A stretch of DNA of 64,000 nucleotides. Origin: UBA10646 sp046296295 (GTDB lineage: Bacteria; Bacteroidota; Bacteroidia; Chitinophagales; Chitinophagaceae). The position numbers were made by a program, and so were the translations under genes. The notes below the pieces were generated by a model. The model worked only from the letters and a program-made list of their open reading frames with translations. It had not been told where the DNA came from and did not search any database. Below, piece after piece: positions 45,135 to 54,775 of this stretch. Where the stretch lies: positions 305,471 through 369,470 of the forward strand of contig JBKBLG010000001.1 in assembly GCA_046296295.1 (NCBI GenBank), written 5' to 3'. Numbering within the stretch: position 1 is the first letter of the stretch; every line of letters starts with the position of its first letter.

Positions 45135-47033
45135 TTACTTCACTTCTTCAAACTGAGCATCTTCAACAGTATCGTTGCTGTTATTAGCACCTTGTTGTGC
45201 TTGTTGTGTACCAGCATTGCCACCTGCTGCTTGTTGTGCCTTGTAAATTTCTTCACTAGCGGCAGTCCAAGCGTTATTCATTTCGGTAAGGGCAGCATCA
45301 ATGGCAGCAACGTCTTGACTTTTATGAGCTTCTTTCAACTTTGTTAGCGCATTTTCAATAGGTGCTTTTTTATCCGCAGGAATTTTGTCGCCAAATTCCT
45401 TCAACTGCTTTTCGGTTTGGAAAATTAAGCTATCGGCCTGATTGATTTTTTCAACCTTCTCACGAGCTGCTTTGTCGGCAGCTTCGTTAGCTTTAGCCTC
45501 GGCTTTCATTTTCTCTACTTCTTCTTTGCTTAAGCCACTGCCCGCTTCAATACGAATTTTTTGTTCTTTACCGGTGCCTTTATCTTTAGCACTAACATGT
45601 AACATACCATTCGCATCAATATCAAATGTTACTTCAATTTGAGGTACACCACGTGGTGCAGGTGGAATACCATCTAAGTTAAAGATACCAAGGCTCTTGT
45701 TTTGATTGGCCATTGGGCGCTCACCTTGTAGTACATGAATTTGTACACCAGGTTGGTTATCGCTAGCAGTTGAGAACACTTCTGTTTTCTTGGTAGGTAT
45801 GGTAGTATTGCTAGGGATCATAGTTGTCATTACGCCGCCCATAGTTTCAATACCTAAGCTAAGCGGTGTTACATCAAGTAACAACACATCTTTCACTTCA
45901 CCTGTTAATACCGCACCTTGAATAGCAGCACCTATAGCCACCACCTCATCGGGGTTAACGCCACGATTAGGCTTTTTGCCAAAAAACTTTTCTACAATTT
46001 CTTGTACTTTAGGGATACGAGTACTACCACCAACTAAAATTACCTCATCTATATCGCTTGTACGATAGCCAGCATCTTTCAAAGCAGCTTCACAAGGACG
46101 TAAGCAACGTTCAAATAAGCTATCGCTTAGTTGCTCAAACTTAGCACGGGTTAATTTTTTCACCAAGTGCTTAGGCACACCGTCTACGGCTGTAATGTAA
46201 GGAAGGTTAATTTCGGTTTCAGAAGAAGAACTAAGTTCAATCTTAGCTTTTTCAGAGGCTTCTTTTAAACGTTGTAATGCCATTGGATCTTTGCGAAGGT
46301 CTATAGCTTCATCAGCTTTGAACTCATCGGCTAACCAATCCATAATTACCTTGTCGAAGTCATCGCCACCTAAGTGTGTATCTCCGTTCGTACTCTTAAC
46401 TTCAAATACACCATCGCCCAACTCAAGAATAGAGATATCGAATGTACCACCACCTAAGTCGAATACAGCAATTTTTTGATCTTTATTCTTTTTATCTAAG
46501 CCATAAGCCAAAGCAGCAGCAGTAGGCTCGTTAACAATACGGCGTACTGTTAAACCAGCAATTTCTCCAGCTTCTTTAGTTGCTTGTCGCTGTGCGTCGT
46601 TAAAGTAAGCAGGAACTGTAATAACAGCTTCTGTTACTTCCTGACCTAAATAATCTTCGGCAGTTTTCTTCATTTTCTGCAATACCATTGCACTAATTTC
46701 TTGTGGCGTATATAGGCGGCCATCAATATCTACACGTACGGTGTTATTGTCGCCTTTAGCTACTTTATAGCTCCAATGGCTAATTTCTTCTGTAACCTCG
46801 TCGAACTTACGACCCATAAAGCGCTTCACACTCATAATGGTGTTCTGGGGGTTAGTAATTGCCTGACGCTTTGCAGGGTCACCCACCTTACGTTCACCAT
46901 TTTTCATAAAAGCTACCACCGATGGTGTAGTTCTACGACCTTCATCGTTGGCAATTACAACAGGCTCGTTACCCTCCATTACAGAAACGCAACTGTTTGT
47001 TGTACCTAAATCTATACCAATAATCTTTCCCAT
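45135..47033 (-). CDS. dnaK: Chaperone DnaK (Hsp70)
   Basis: 632 residues. IGIDLGTTNSCVSVMEG, IAVFDLGGGTFDISILE, VNEPTAAALAYGLDKKN and ILVGGSTRIPKVQEIV mark the ATPase domain; LLLDVTPLSLGIETMGGVMT and VHVLQGER-like sequences the substrate domain. The C-terminus is the usual Gly/Gln/Asn-rich tail ending VEDAQFEEVK. It folds proteins with DnaJ and GrpE, neither of which is adjacent. I saw no CIRCE element in the 235-base upstream gap. Confidence 0.98.
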   Translation of the reverse strand: MGKIIGIDLGTTNSCVSVMEGNEPVVIANDEGRRTTPSVVAFMKNGERKVGDPAKRQAITNPQNTIMSVKRFMGRKFDEVTEEISHWSYKVAKGDNNTVRVDIDGRLYTPQEISAMVLQKMKKTAEDYLGQEVTEAVITVPAYFNDAQRQATKEAGEIAGLTVRRIVNEPTAAALAYGLDKKNKDQKIAVFDLGGGTFDISILELGDGVFEVKSTNGDTHLGGDDFDKVIMDWLADEFKADEAIDLRKDPMALQRLKEASEKAKIELSSSSETEINLPYITAVDGVPKHLVKKLTRAKFEQLSDSLFERCLRPCEAALKDAGYRTSDIDEVILVGGSTRIPKVQEIVEKFFGKKPNRGVNPDEVVAIGAAIQGAVLTGEVKDVLLLDVTPLSLGIETMGGVMTTMIPSNTTIPTKKTEVFSTASDNQPGVQIHVLQGERPMANQNKSLGIFNLDGIPPAPRGVPQIEVTFDIDANGMLHVSAKDKGTGKEQKIRIEAGSGLSKEEVEKMKAEAKANEAADKAAREKVEKINQADSLIFQTEKQLKEFGDKIPADKKAPIENALTKLKEAHKSQDVAAIDAALTEMNNAWTAASEEIYKAQQAAGGNAGTQQAQQGANNSNDTVEDAQFEEVK

Positions 47034-47192
47034 AATATGCTGATTGTATTCTTAAATTTGTTTGACTGTTTTACAAAAGGCAACTAATGTGCCACGCAAT
47101 TGCCACATGCAATTTTGACAGCAACCATCAATTTACTTACGTAAATGCACCTGATTTGACGGGAAGAAGGTATTTTGTATGCCATTTTTTCT

Positions 47193-47204
47193 TTTACCGT
47201 AAGG
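47193..47204 (-). repeat. Repeated motif CCTTACGGTAAA, perfect copy
   Basis: In the divergent dnaK / HdrB-like gap. A related palindrome, TTTACTTACGTAAAT, is at about 47132-47146. Confidence 0.9.
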
Positions 47205-47243
47205 TTATTCTTAGCATAACGAACATAAAACAAAGCAGTACCT

Positions 47244-47251
47244 TATTTTTG
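47244..47251 (+). promoter_or_regulatory. Possible -7 element for the HdrB-like gene
   Basis: TATTTTTG matches TAnnTTTG, 17 bases before the ATG. No clear -33 element. Confidence 0.3.
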
Positions 47252-47268
47252 GCAAAATCAATTGCTGT

Positions 47269-48045
47269 ATGAAGGTTCCTAGCATGGCAGAAATGATGGC
47301 CAATGGCGAAACGCCCGATATTTTGTTTTGGGTAGGTTGTGCCGGCAGTTTCGATCAGAGAGCGCAGAAAGTAACAAAAGCATTTGCAACAATTCTCAAC
47401 AAAGTAGGTATCAAATTTGCCATTTTGGGCAAAGAAGAAATGTGTACTGGCGACCCTGCACGCCGTGCTGGTAACGAGTTTATGTTTCAGATGATGGCTT
47501 ATAACAACATTCAAATTTTGAATGGCTATGGCATCAAAAAAATTGTGACTACTTGTCCGCATTGTTTTAACACGCTTAAAAACGAATATCCCGAGCTAGG
47601 CGGCACTTATGAGGTAATTCATCATACCACACTGTTACAACAATTAATTAACGATGGTAAAATTGTATTGCAAGGTGGCGGTACTTTTAAAGGCAAAAGA
47701 ATTACCTACCACGACAGTTGTTATTTAGGCCGTGCTAATAACATTTACGAAGCACCAAGAGCTGTGTTAGAAGCTTTAGATGCTGAATTGGTAGAAATGA
47801 AACGTTGCCGTACCAATGGATTGTGCTGTGGTGCTGGCGGTGCTCAAATGTTTAAAGAAGATGAACCGGGCGATAAGCGTATTAATATGGAACGTGCCGA
47901 CGAAGCTTTAGCCTTACAACCGGCAGTGATAGCGGCAGCATGCCCCTTTTGTAACACTATGATGAGTGACGGTGTTAAAAACCGCGAAAAAGAAAACGAA
48001 GTACAAGTTTTAGATATTGCCGAAATTATAGCTCAATCGATGTAA
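47269..48045 (+). CDS. HdrB/GlpC-like iron-sulfur (CCG-domain) oxidoreductase subunit
   Basis: 258 residues with two CCG domains, the cysteine-rich fold of heterodisulfide reductase subunit B, GlpC and LutA. First: LFWVGCAGSFDQRA ... MCTGDPARRAGNE ... VTTCPHCFNTLKNEY. Second: YHDSCYLGRANNIYEAPR ... NGLCCGAGGAQMF ... ACPFCNTMM. Each set could bind a noncubane iron-sulfur cluster. It probably works with an electron-transfer (ferredoxin-type) partner not in the window. The next small membrane gene starts 3 bases later. Confidence 0.9.
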   Translation: MKVPSMAEMMANGETPDILFWVGCAGSFDQRAQKVTKAFATILNKVGIKFAILGKEEMCTGDPARRAGNEFMFQMMAYNNIQILNGYGIKKIVTTCPHCFNTLKNEYPELGGTYEVIHHTTLLQQLINDGKIVLQGGGTFKGKRITYHDSCYLGRANNIYEAPRAVLEALDAELVEMKRCRTNGLCCGAGGAQMFKEDEPGDKRINMERADEALALQPAVIAAACPFCNTMMSDGVKNREKENEVQVLDIAEIIAQSM

Positions 48046-48048
48046 TTT

Positions 48049-48252
48049 ATGAATTGGAAAAAATTTGGTATGATTTCGTTGATAGCGGTCCCAATTTTAC
48101 TAGTGATTGATGTGGTATACGATGCTATCACAAGCAAGAATGGCGTTCAACCCAATGAGATACTAGGTGTTAAAAATCTCATTTTCAAATGTATTACTGC
48201 TGCAATTATTGGCTTTTTTGTAGCTAGTTCAAAAAAAGAAAAAAAGGGATAA
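48049..48252 (+). CDS. Small membrane protein of unknown function
   Basis: 67 residues with two hydrophobic segments (about 8-25 and 45-60) and a basic tail (SSKKEKKG). Starts 3 bases after the HdrB-like gene, so it is probably expressed with it. No family recognised. Confidence 0.6.
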   Translation: MNWKKFGMISLIAVPILLVIDVVYDAITSKNGVQPNEILGVKNLIFKCITAAIIGFFVASSKKEKKG

Positions 48253-48277
48253 ATACACTTACATAAATCGTTAAATC

Positions 48278-48307
48278 AAACCACACAAAGTACAACTCGT
48301 GTGGTTT
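48278..48307 (+). terminator. Probable terminator after the HdrB-like operon
   Basis: AAACCACAC (48278-48286) pairs with GTGTGGTTT (48299-48307), followed by an A/T-rich stretch. It ends 15 bases before the next ATG, again close to a start codon. Confidence 0.65.
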
Positions 48308-48322
48308 ATTTATTTTTACACT

Positions 48323-48847
48323 ATGGAATTTCATTTACAAGATCATATCCCAACCGATTTTCACCCAAGTTCACGGGTGTGGATTTATCAAAGTAGTCGC
48401 CGATTTGGTATTGGCGAAGCATTAGAACTTGATAAAGTTTTTACTGATTTTATACAACACTGGAATAGTCATGGTACACCTGTAAAAGGTTATGCTAATT
48501 TATTTTTCGGACAGTTCATTGTAATCATGGCCGATGAAACTGCCACCGGTGTAAGCGGATGCAGCACCGATAGCAGTGTTCGCATGATTAAGAGCATTGA
48601 AGAAGTTTGTAAGGTGCAGTTGTTCGATAGGCAAATGCTTGCATTTCTTAAAAATGATAAAGTTGAGTTGTTGCCTTTAGCACAGCTACCCTACGCTATT
48701 GAAAAAGGTTATATCACTACCGATACCATTTATTTCAACAATCTTGTAAGCACCAAAGCACAACTCATGGAGCAGTGGTTACAACCCGTTCGAAATAGCT
48801 GGCTTGCACAGCGCTTTCCAGTGCTTGCAACCACTCCTGCATCTTAA
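48323..48847 (+). CDS. Conserved Bacteroidota protein of unknown function
   Basis: About 174 residues from the ATG at 48323. VWIYQSSRRFGIGEALELDK, VKGYANLFFGQFIVIMADET and TGVSGCSTDSSVRMIKSIEE are typical of a small protein family in this phylum that databases often label ABC transporter ATPase. No Walker motif is present, so I regard that label as wrong. Soluble and probably cytoplasmic. Preceded by a terminator-like hairpin, followed by a convergent terminator. Confidence 0.75.
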   Translation: MEFHLQDHIPTDFHPSSRVWIYQSSRRFGIGEALELDKVFTDFIQHWNSHGTPVKGYANLFFGQFIVIMADETATGVSGCSTDSSVRMIKSIEEVCKVQLFDRQMLAFLKNDKVELLPLAQLPYAIEKGYITTDTIYFNNLVSTKAQLMEQWLQPVRNSWLAQRFPVLATTPAS

Positions 48848-48880
48848 AGTACTATCATTTACGCATGTGCAAAATTGCTG

Positions 48881-48923
48881 CATATATAAATGGGTTGGCC
48901 TGAGGCCAACCCATTTATATATG
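48881..48923. terminator. Long bidirectional terminator hairpin
   Basis: Twenty perfectly paired bases on each side (48881-48900 / 48904-48923) of a 3-base TGA loop, between convergent genes. Confidence 0.8.
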
Positions 48924-48933
48924 TATAACATCA

Positions 48934-48945
48934 CCTTACGGTAAA
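48934..48945 (+). repeat. Repeated motif CCTTACGGTAAA, perfect copy
   Basis: Ends 6 bases from the stop of the outer-membrane protein gene. Confidence 0.9.
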
Positions 48946-48951
48946 AATAAA

Positions 48952-49599
48952 CTATAACAATAATCTAAAACCCAGCCCCACATTATTCAATCCTGAATTG
49001 TTGGCGAATGCTGTTTCAAGACCGAAATGACTCGATTTCCCATTTACATTTCCTGCATTGTTGAAAGAACGCATATGTTGATAATATGTTATGGCAATAT
49101 TGGGTAAACTTAGCTCTACATGCATTTTTTTGTAAATTCTGTAAGACGCCCCCACCGCAACACTTAGGTTCACATTGGTAGAGCGTGCAACGGTAAGCAA
49201 ATTGGTGGTATTGGGCTGTAAACTTTTACTATTACCCACACCAACATCGGCCGAAGCTTGACCAAATGCATAAAAATCTTTGGCAATAGTTATATACTGA
49301 CGCATAAACACACCGCCACCGAATGTGTTGGTTCTGCTAGTAACCGCATCATTTTGCTTACTTTGGCTTGTATTGAAGTTGAACCGTGCTCCCCAAAACC
49401 GGCTGCCATTAAAAGTTTTTCCTACGATAGCACCTAATCGGTAGCTACTGCCTTTACTAATATTCCCCTGAAGATTATCTGAGGTATTTGAGCCAAAACC
49501 TATATCAGCACCGGTAAGATAAGTGCCCTTTGCAAATTGAGCTTCTACTCTATTAAGTAGCGATAACAGAAGTACAGTTGCAAGTATTATTTTTCTCAT
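48952..49599 (-). CDS. Outer-membrane beta-barrel protein
   Basis: About 215 residues from the ATG at 49599, which gives a signal peptide (ILATVLLLSLLNRVEAQ); the longer frame adds a Lys/Asn-rich run of 41 residues that looks non-coding. The mature part has alternating hydrophobic strands (GSSYRLGAIVGKTFNG, RFWGARFNFNTSQ, FYAFGQASADVGVG) and ends in GLNNVGLGFRLLL, a barrel-type terminus. Function unknown. It follows the TonB-type barrel gene after 70 bases. Confidence 0.75.
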   Translation of the reverse strand: MRKIILATVLLLSLLNRVEAQFAKGTYLTGADIGFGSNTSDNLQGNISKGSSYRLGAIVGKTFNGSRFWGARFNFNTSQSKQNDAVTSRTNTFGGGVFMRQYITIAKDFYAFGQASADVGVGNSKSLQPNTTNLLTVARSTNVNLSVAVGASYRIYKKMHVELSLPNIAITYYQHMRSFNNAGNVNGKSSHFGLETAFANNSGLNNVGLGFRLLL

Positions 49600-49669
49600 G
49601 TTATCTTTTTGAATTACAAAGACAACATTTTTTTCATATACTAACAAAAAATTATTACAAAAAATTATC

Positions 49670-52141
49670 TCAATTATTTTTTTGTTGTACCTGTTGCAAG
49701 ACTCGCTTCTTTTCTTTATCACTCAAATTAGATTTCTGTACCAATTTGTTCAATTGATAGCTAATACTCACTCTAAAATTACGCGTACGTATACTATTGA
49801 AACTTTCTATATAAAAATTGCTTCCATAAGTGTATACAAAGTTCTGCTGCCGAGTGAATGGATCAATAATTTGAACGCCGAGCACCAAACGCTTATTCAT
49901 AAACTTGTGCTGTACACCAAATGTTGTATTAATATTGCTACGTGTACGCCCTTGCGGATCGGCAAAACTGCTAAACCGAGCATTACCTTCTAAAGTTAAC
50001 AACTGATTGGGGGTATAGTTATAATTACCGTTAACATAAAAACTGCCTCCATCTCGGTAGCGATATAAGCGTTTCTCGGCATCGCTATATTGATTATAGG
50101 TATAGCCAACACTTGCGTTAGCTCGTAGCTGTTTGTTAAAGGTGTAGCCACCCCAAACACTTGCTTCGTATTCGTTTCGATCACTAATATTTTGCCATGT
50201 AATTTCGGTTTTGCCGGCATCGACCAAGGTTCTAATGGTATTGAAAACATTTTTCACACGATTATAACCAAGCGAACCATTAATGTAATATTTGCCTTTA
50301 GTTAAGCTAATATTCCAATCAAAATTATCGGCAAGGCAAGCATCTAAAAATGGGTTCCCAAAGCGAAGGTTATACGGGTCAGCATAATCTACGCTGGGGT
50401 TCAACTCTCCAATGCCCGGCCTGCGAATGCTGCTTCTGTACACCCAACTGATATTGAATTGCTTCGAAAATGTTTTACGTAAGGTTATGTTTGGCAACAG
50501 ATTCCAATATTGATTATTCACTGGTAAGGCTGCTGGCTGTATAAATTCAAATGCTAAATGCGTGTACTCTGCCTGAATACCGGTTATCAATCGCCATGTT
50601 TTACTCAAGTTGAAGGTAGCCCCCACCCTTGCGGTAAATACTTGTTGCGTAAAGTAAAAATCGTTACTTAATAATCCGTTATTAATCCACACACCTGATG
50701 ATTTTTGTAAAAAATCTGTTAGTAGTGCATTATGATAACCACTGATTTGATAGGTTGCTCCTGTACTAAAAATATGTCTTTTTTTACCGTAAGGTTTATC
50801 GTATTGTAACCTGAGGCCTACATTGTAATTATTGTTATCGGTACGTTGTAGCTGCGAACTATCTATACCTGTAAATACGTAGTTGCCAGTTAAAAACTGC
50901 TGATAAAAATCACGTTCATTATTGGTAGTGTTTACCGCCGCATTTGCCATGATGCGAAACACTTCGGCCTGATCTTTTTTGCCCTTACGGGTAAATGTGT
51001 ACGTGAAATTATGGCTGCTATTATTACCCTTCGTGGCATTACTCCGTGTACTAACGCGATACGGTTGTTGAAAACGGTTGATATTAACAAACTGTACATG
51101 GCTTAAGTTATCGAACCAATTACCGTTACCTTGATACACCCAACTGTGTAAGTGCAGTTTATTATGCTCGTAATCTAACTGAAGGCGAAGGTTCGGACGA
51201 ATATTTTTGTTCAGAAAATTACCATCTGTATTAAACCCATTAGTGCTATCGCGGTAATAATTACTCCGTCGGCTATAATTATTACCCGGCAAGCGATTGG
51301 CTCCTGTACCTACAGTGGCTGCTATATTCCACTTAGTGGTTCTATAATTTACATTTACCGCAAGGTTAGCATCGCCTCTTGTGCCGACGTTCGCAGTGAT
51401 ACGACCTGTAAAACCTACCTTCCCCTTTTTAGTGACAATATTTATAACACCGCCTTGTTCTGTAGCATATTGCGGTGGCGGATGGAGCATTAATTCAATC
51501 TTTTCAATGCTACCACCGGGCAAGCTTTCTAGTAAATCTTGTAACTGTTGTGCATTCAGTTCAACAGGTTTTTCATCAATCAAAATTTTGGGCTCACGAC
51601 CTTTTAAAAGAATTCGACCGTTCGGATCGTTATTCACCAACGGCATACTTTTAAGTATTTCAGCGGTGCTACTGCCGTTGGCCAAAGCACTTTGACCAAC
51701 ATTATAAACAATGTTACCATCTTTACTTTCAATGAGGGGACGTTCGCTGAAAACAATCACTTCTTCTAATTGATTAGCTTGCTGTTTCAGTTGAACATCG
51801 CCAATATTGATATCGTATCTATCGTAGCGCAAGAAAATACTATCAATTACAAGTACAGCATAAGAATGTGCACTTATGCGAAGTTTATAATAGGAAAAAG
51901 GCAATTGTTCGAGTAAAAAAGCACCCTTTGCATCGCTAATTGTGTTGAAAGTTGCACTATCGGCTTTATAGCTTTTCAATTGAATAGCTGCATAACTTAT
52001 GGGCTTACCGGTAACAGCATCTATTACATTACCCATAACAAGCCCTAATGCTTTTCGCTGTTGTAGTGGTTGACTATAAATTACACTGCTGTAAATGATT
52101 AACGAGAAAAAGGTTGTAACTATGTTTAATCGTGTAAGCAA
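49670..52141 (-). CDS. TonB-dependent-receptor-like outer-membrane protein (OMP beta-barrel family)
   Basis: 823 residues. Signal peptide, then a carboxypeptidase-regulatory-like domain (GNVIDAVTGKPISYAAIQLK, about 34-110), a plug (VVFSERPLIESKDGNIVYNV, NDPNGRILLKGREPKILIDE, LPGGSIEKIELM, GGVINIVTK) and a large barrel ending SYQLNKLVQKSN, then a charged tail (DKEKKRVLQQVQQKNN) that is atypical. Possibly imports or senses a nutrient with TonB; ligand unknown. It follows the DUF3078 gene after 10 bases, so the two form an operon. Motif copies at 50627, 50783, 51354 and a 13-base variant at 50983. Confidence 0.9.
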   Translation of the reverse strand: MLTRLNIVTTFFSLIIYSSVIYSQPLQQRKALGLVMGNVIDAVTGKPISYAAIQLKSYKADSATFNTISDAKGAFLLEQLPFSYYKLRISAHSYAVLVIDSIFLRYDRYDINIGDVQLKQQANQLEEVIVFSERPLIESKDGNIVYNVGQSALANGSSTAEILKSMPLVNNDPNGRILLKGREPKILIDEKPVELNAQQLQDLLESLPGGSIEKIELMLHPPPQYATEQGGVINIVTKKGKVGFTGRITANVGTRGDANLAVNVNYRTTKWNIAATVGTGANRLPGNNYSRRSNYYRDSTNGFNTDGNFLNKNIRPNLRLQLDYEHNKLHLHSWVYQGNGNWFDNLSHVQFVNINRFQQPYRVSTRSNATKGNNSSHNFTYTFTRKGKKDQAEVFRIMANAAVNTTNNERDFYQQFLTGNYVFTGIDSSQLQRTDNNNYNVGLRLQYDKPYGKKRHIFSTGATYQISGYHNALLTDFLQKSSGVWINNGLLSNDFYFTQQVFTARVGATFNLSKTWRLITGIQAEYTHLAFEFIQPAALPVNNQYWNLLPNITLRKTFSKQFNISWVYRSSIRRPGIGELNPSVDYADPYNLRFGNPFLDACLADNFDWNISLTKGKYYINGSLGYNRVKNVFNTIRTLVDAGKTEITWQNISDRNEYEASVWGGYTFNKQLRANASVGYTYNQYSDAEKRLYRYRDGGSFYVNGNYNYTPNQLLTLEGNARFSSFADPQGRTRSNINTTFGVQHKFMNKRLVLGVQIIDPFTRQQNFVYTYGSNFYIESFNSIRTRNFRVSISYQLNKLVQKSNLSDKEKKRVLQQVQQKNN

Positions 52142-52151
52142 TGTGGGTGAG

Positions 52152-53171
52152 TTAAATATTTTGCTGAGGCAGCGGTAATGGTGTTGGCTCGGCTTGAGGT
52201 AAAGTTATAGGTGGCGGTGGTGTTTTCAAAATAGGAGTTAATTTCATTAAGAAACCGATTCCGATTACACTTTTGAGCTGTAATGCCGGACTGTTTTTGT
52301 TATCACCAAATAACTTTACATCATCATCATAAATAAGATCTAAATTATAAGTAGCACTTAGATATTTATTGATTTTAAAGGATACTAAATTGGTTAAGAA
52401 AATATCTATGTTTTCAGGTTTGTTATTGTAATTACTGAATAAATCTAACTTACCTCTGTAATGTACATTTTTCATAATTTCAGTTTGGTAGTTCAGACTT
52501 GCAAATGCACCTATTTCACCAATAGAATTTCTACCAGCAGGTACGCCATACAAACCTTTACTAGCCAACCTGTTACTTGCCACTACTACCCAACGACTTG
52601 TTAATGGCGACATGAACAAAGAGAAGTTGGGCTTTGGTTTATAATCAAAACCGATAGAAAGTACTACATATGCTGGCGAGAAAAAAGTACTTGATAATGT
52701 TCCATTGCTACCCGAATAGGTTAAACCATCAAAAAACTGACTGCGGAAATTGAATAATCCTGATAGATACCATTTATTAATAGTATCCATTTTGTAACCA
52801 ATTTTGCTTAATAAATCAAACCGATCATCGTTTTTTCTACTTCCTAAACTTGTTGTTTGAATAAAACCAAAGTTCACATCCAAGCTATTATCCCATGTGT
52901 AACGGCCTTTTTTGTGTAAGATGTAATAATTGAAATAACTGTTGATGGCTAATGTGAAGTTATCGCCACCTGCTGCCCAATTCACCAAACTACCCTGTGA
53001 AACATTTAGATTTAGAAGTCCGCCCCGCTTCCATAACCATTGTGCAGTATCATTATTATCTTTCTTAACACTACGAAACACTTCGTTCGGTAATCGCCTG
53101 ACTGTAATATCTTGGGTTTTTGCTAAATGATGGTAACTTAAAAAAGTAATTAAGAGTAAGTAATATTTCAT
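52152..53171 (-). CDS. DUF3078-containing outer-membrane protein
   Basis: 339 residues. Signal peptide (YLLLITFLSYHHLAKTQ). WKRGGLLNLNVSQGSLVNWA and AGGDNFTLAINSYFNYYILH are the DUF3078 signature; the remainder alternates aromatic beta strands. The C-terminus is Pro-rich (TPILKTPPPPITLPQAEPTP), an odd tail for a barrel. Role unknown; first gene of a minus-strand run of three outer-membrane proteins. Confidence 0.85.
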   Translation of the reverse strand: MKYYLLLITFLSYHHLAKTQDITVRRLPNEVFRSVKKDNNDTAQWLWKRGGLLNLNVSQGSLVNWAAGGDNFTLAINSYFNYYILHKKGRYTWDNSLDVNFGFIQTTSLGSRKNDDRFDLLSKIGYKMDTINKWYLSGLFNFRSQFFDGLTYSGSNGTLSSTFFSPAYVVLSIGFDYKPKPNFSLFMSPLTSRWVVVASNRLASKGLYGVPAGRNSIGEIGAFASLNYQTEIMKNVHYRGKLDLFSNYNNKPENIDIFLTNLVSFKINKYLSATYNLDLIYDDDVKLFGDNKNSPALQLKSVIGIGFLMKLTPILKTPPPPITLPQAEPTPLPLPQQNI

Positions 53172-53276
53172 TGCAGCAAGGGTAGAAAGCCAAACTAATT
53201 TGTCAAATATAAACGCAATATCACCGATTGTTGATGTTAATAATCTGCCAAACTGTCACCAGCTCGGTTTTTTACC

Positions 53277-53284
53277 TATTTTTG
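53277..53284 (+). promoter_or_regulatory. Possible -7 element for miaB
   Basis: TATTTTTG matches TAnnTTTG, 21 bases before the miaB ATG. No clear -33 element. Confidence 0.3.
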
Positions 53285-53305
53285 TCGCCAAATTCTGAAT
53301 AACGC

Positions 53306-54730
53306 ATGGAAATGTTGGATTTGGCTACAAAGGTACACGACGAGGCAAGACAAGGCGAAGCCTACGCTCCATTTGCCCAAGACCCTAATCAGTACAAAAA
53401 GAGATTCTACATAGAAAGCTATGGCTGTCAAATGAATTTTTCCGATAGTGAAATTGTAGCTTCTATACTTAACGAGCAAGGCTTTGGAGCTACGCGTAAT
53501 TTTGAGGAAGCCGATTTGGTATTGCTCAACACATGTAGTATTCGTGAAAAAGCAGAACAAACTGTTCGCAAACGCTTGACTGAGTTTAGAAAACAAAAAG
53601 AAGCTCGTCCGGGTATGCTTATAGGTGTACTTGGCTGTATGGCAGAACGTTTAAAAGCTAAACTCTTAGAAGAAGAAAAGTTGGTAGATATAGTAGTAGG
53701 CCCCGATGCTTACCGTACCCTACCCGGCTTAATCGAAGAGGCTGAAACCGGACAAAAAGCCGTGAACGTGCTACTAAGCCGCGAAGAAACCTATGCCGAT
53801 ATATCACCTGTTCGTTTGAACAGCAACGGTATTACAGCATTCGTAAGTATTATGCGTGGCTGTAATAACATGTGTAGTTTCTGTGTGGTGCCATTTACCA
53901 GAGGCCGCGAACGTAGCAGAGATGCAGTAAGCATTGTAGAAGAATGCACCGACCTTTACCGCAAGGGCTATAAAGAAGTTACACTATTAGGCCAAAACGT
54001 AGATAGCTATTATTATTTAGCCGATAATGAAGCCCCTGTTAACTTTGCACAACTACTCGAAAAAGTAGCGCTCATTGCTCCAGATCTAAGAGTACGTTTT
54101 AGCACCAGCCATCCCAAAGATATTACCGACGATGTGCTTTTCACCATGGCCAAGTATGAAAATATTTGCAAATACATACACTTACCGGTACAAAGTGGTA
54201 ACACTCGCATTTTGCAATTAATGAACCGTACCTACACACGTGAATGGTACATGGCTAAAGTAGATAGAATCAGAGAAATACTCCCCGATTGTGGTATTAG
54301 CAGCGATATTATAACAGGCTTTTGTACCGAAACCGAAGAAGAACATCAAGATACTTTAAGCATCATGGAGTACAGTAAATACGACATGAGTTATATGTTC
54401 TTCTACAGCGAACGCCCCGGCACACTGGCAGCACGCCGCTATGCCGATGATATACCTGAAGCCACCAAAAAGCGCCGCCTTACAGAAATAGTGAATGTTC
54501 AAAACCGCTTAAGCTTAGCCAGCAATCAAAAAGATATTGGCAAAACGTTCAAAGTACTCATAGAAGGCAATAGCAAACGTAGCGACAACGATTGGATGGG
54601 CCGAAACAGTCAAAATAAAGTAATTGTGTTCCCTAAAAACGAACAAACGCTACAAGCTGGCAATTATGTTTGGGTACATGTACACGATTGTACACAGGCT
54701 ACCCTCATTGGCACTATTGTTACAGCCTAA
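53306..54730 (+). CDS. miaB: tRNA-2-methylthio-N6-dimethylallyladenosine synthase
   Basis: 474 residues. A radical-SAM methylthiotransferase that modifies A37 of tRNAs. The N-terminal cluster cysteines are in ESYGCQMNFSDSE, LNTCSIREKAEQ and GVLGCMAERL; the radical-SAM CxxxCxxC is in RGCNNMCSFCVVPFTRG at about residue 186; a C-terminal TRAM domain (VLIEGNSKRSDNDWMG, VWVHVHDCTQATLIG) follows. A C-form copy of the motif (53955) encodes LYRKG, and a perfect copy begins at the first base after the TAA stop. Confidence 0.97.
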   Translation: MEMLDLATKVHDEARQGEAYAPFAQDPNQYKKRFYIESYGCQMNFSDSEIVASILNEQGFGATRNFEEADLVLLNTCSIREKAEQTVRKRLTEFRKQKEARPGMLIGVLGCMAERLKAKLLEEEKLVDIVVGPDAYRTLPGLIEEAETGQKAVNVLLSREETYADISPVRLNSNGITAFVSIMRGCNNMCSFCVVPFTRGRERSRDAVSIVEECTDLYRKGYKEVTLLGQNVDSYYYLADNEAPVNFAQLLEKVALIAPDLRVRFSTSHPKDITDDVLFTMAKYENICKYIHLPVQSGNTRILQLMNRTYTREWYMAKVDRIREILPDCGISSDIITGFCTETEEEHQDTLSIMEYSKYDMSYMFFYSERPGTLAARRYADDIPEATKKRRLTEIVNVQNRLSLASNQKDIGKTFKVLIEGNSKRSDNDWMGRNSQNKVIVFPKNEQTLQAGNYVWVHVHDCTQATLIGTIVTA

Positions 54731-54742
54731 CCTTACGGTAAA
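54731..54742 (+). repeat. Repeated motif CCTTACGGTAAA, perfect copy
   Basis: Immediately after the miaB stop codon, 33 bases before the sigma-54 regulator start. Confidence 0.9.
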
Positions 54743-54775
54743 TGTTTGAAACACTTAAAGCTTAGAAACCACACC

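Noticed and set aside
47034..47268. Heat-shock CIRCE operator upstream of dnaK
   Set aside because: No TTAGCACTC/GAGTGCTAA inverted repeat was found; only the window's own motif and a TTTACTTACGTAAAT palindrome are present.
48323..48847. ABC transporter ATPase label for this gene
   Set aside because: There is no Walker A, signature or Walker B motif in the sequence.
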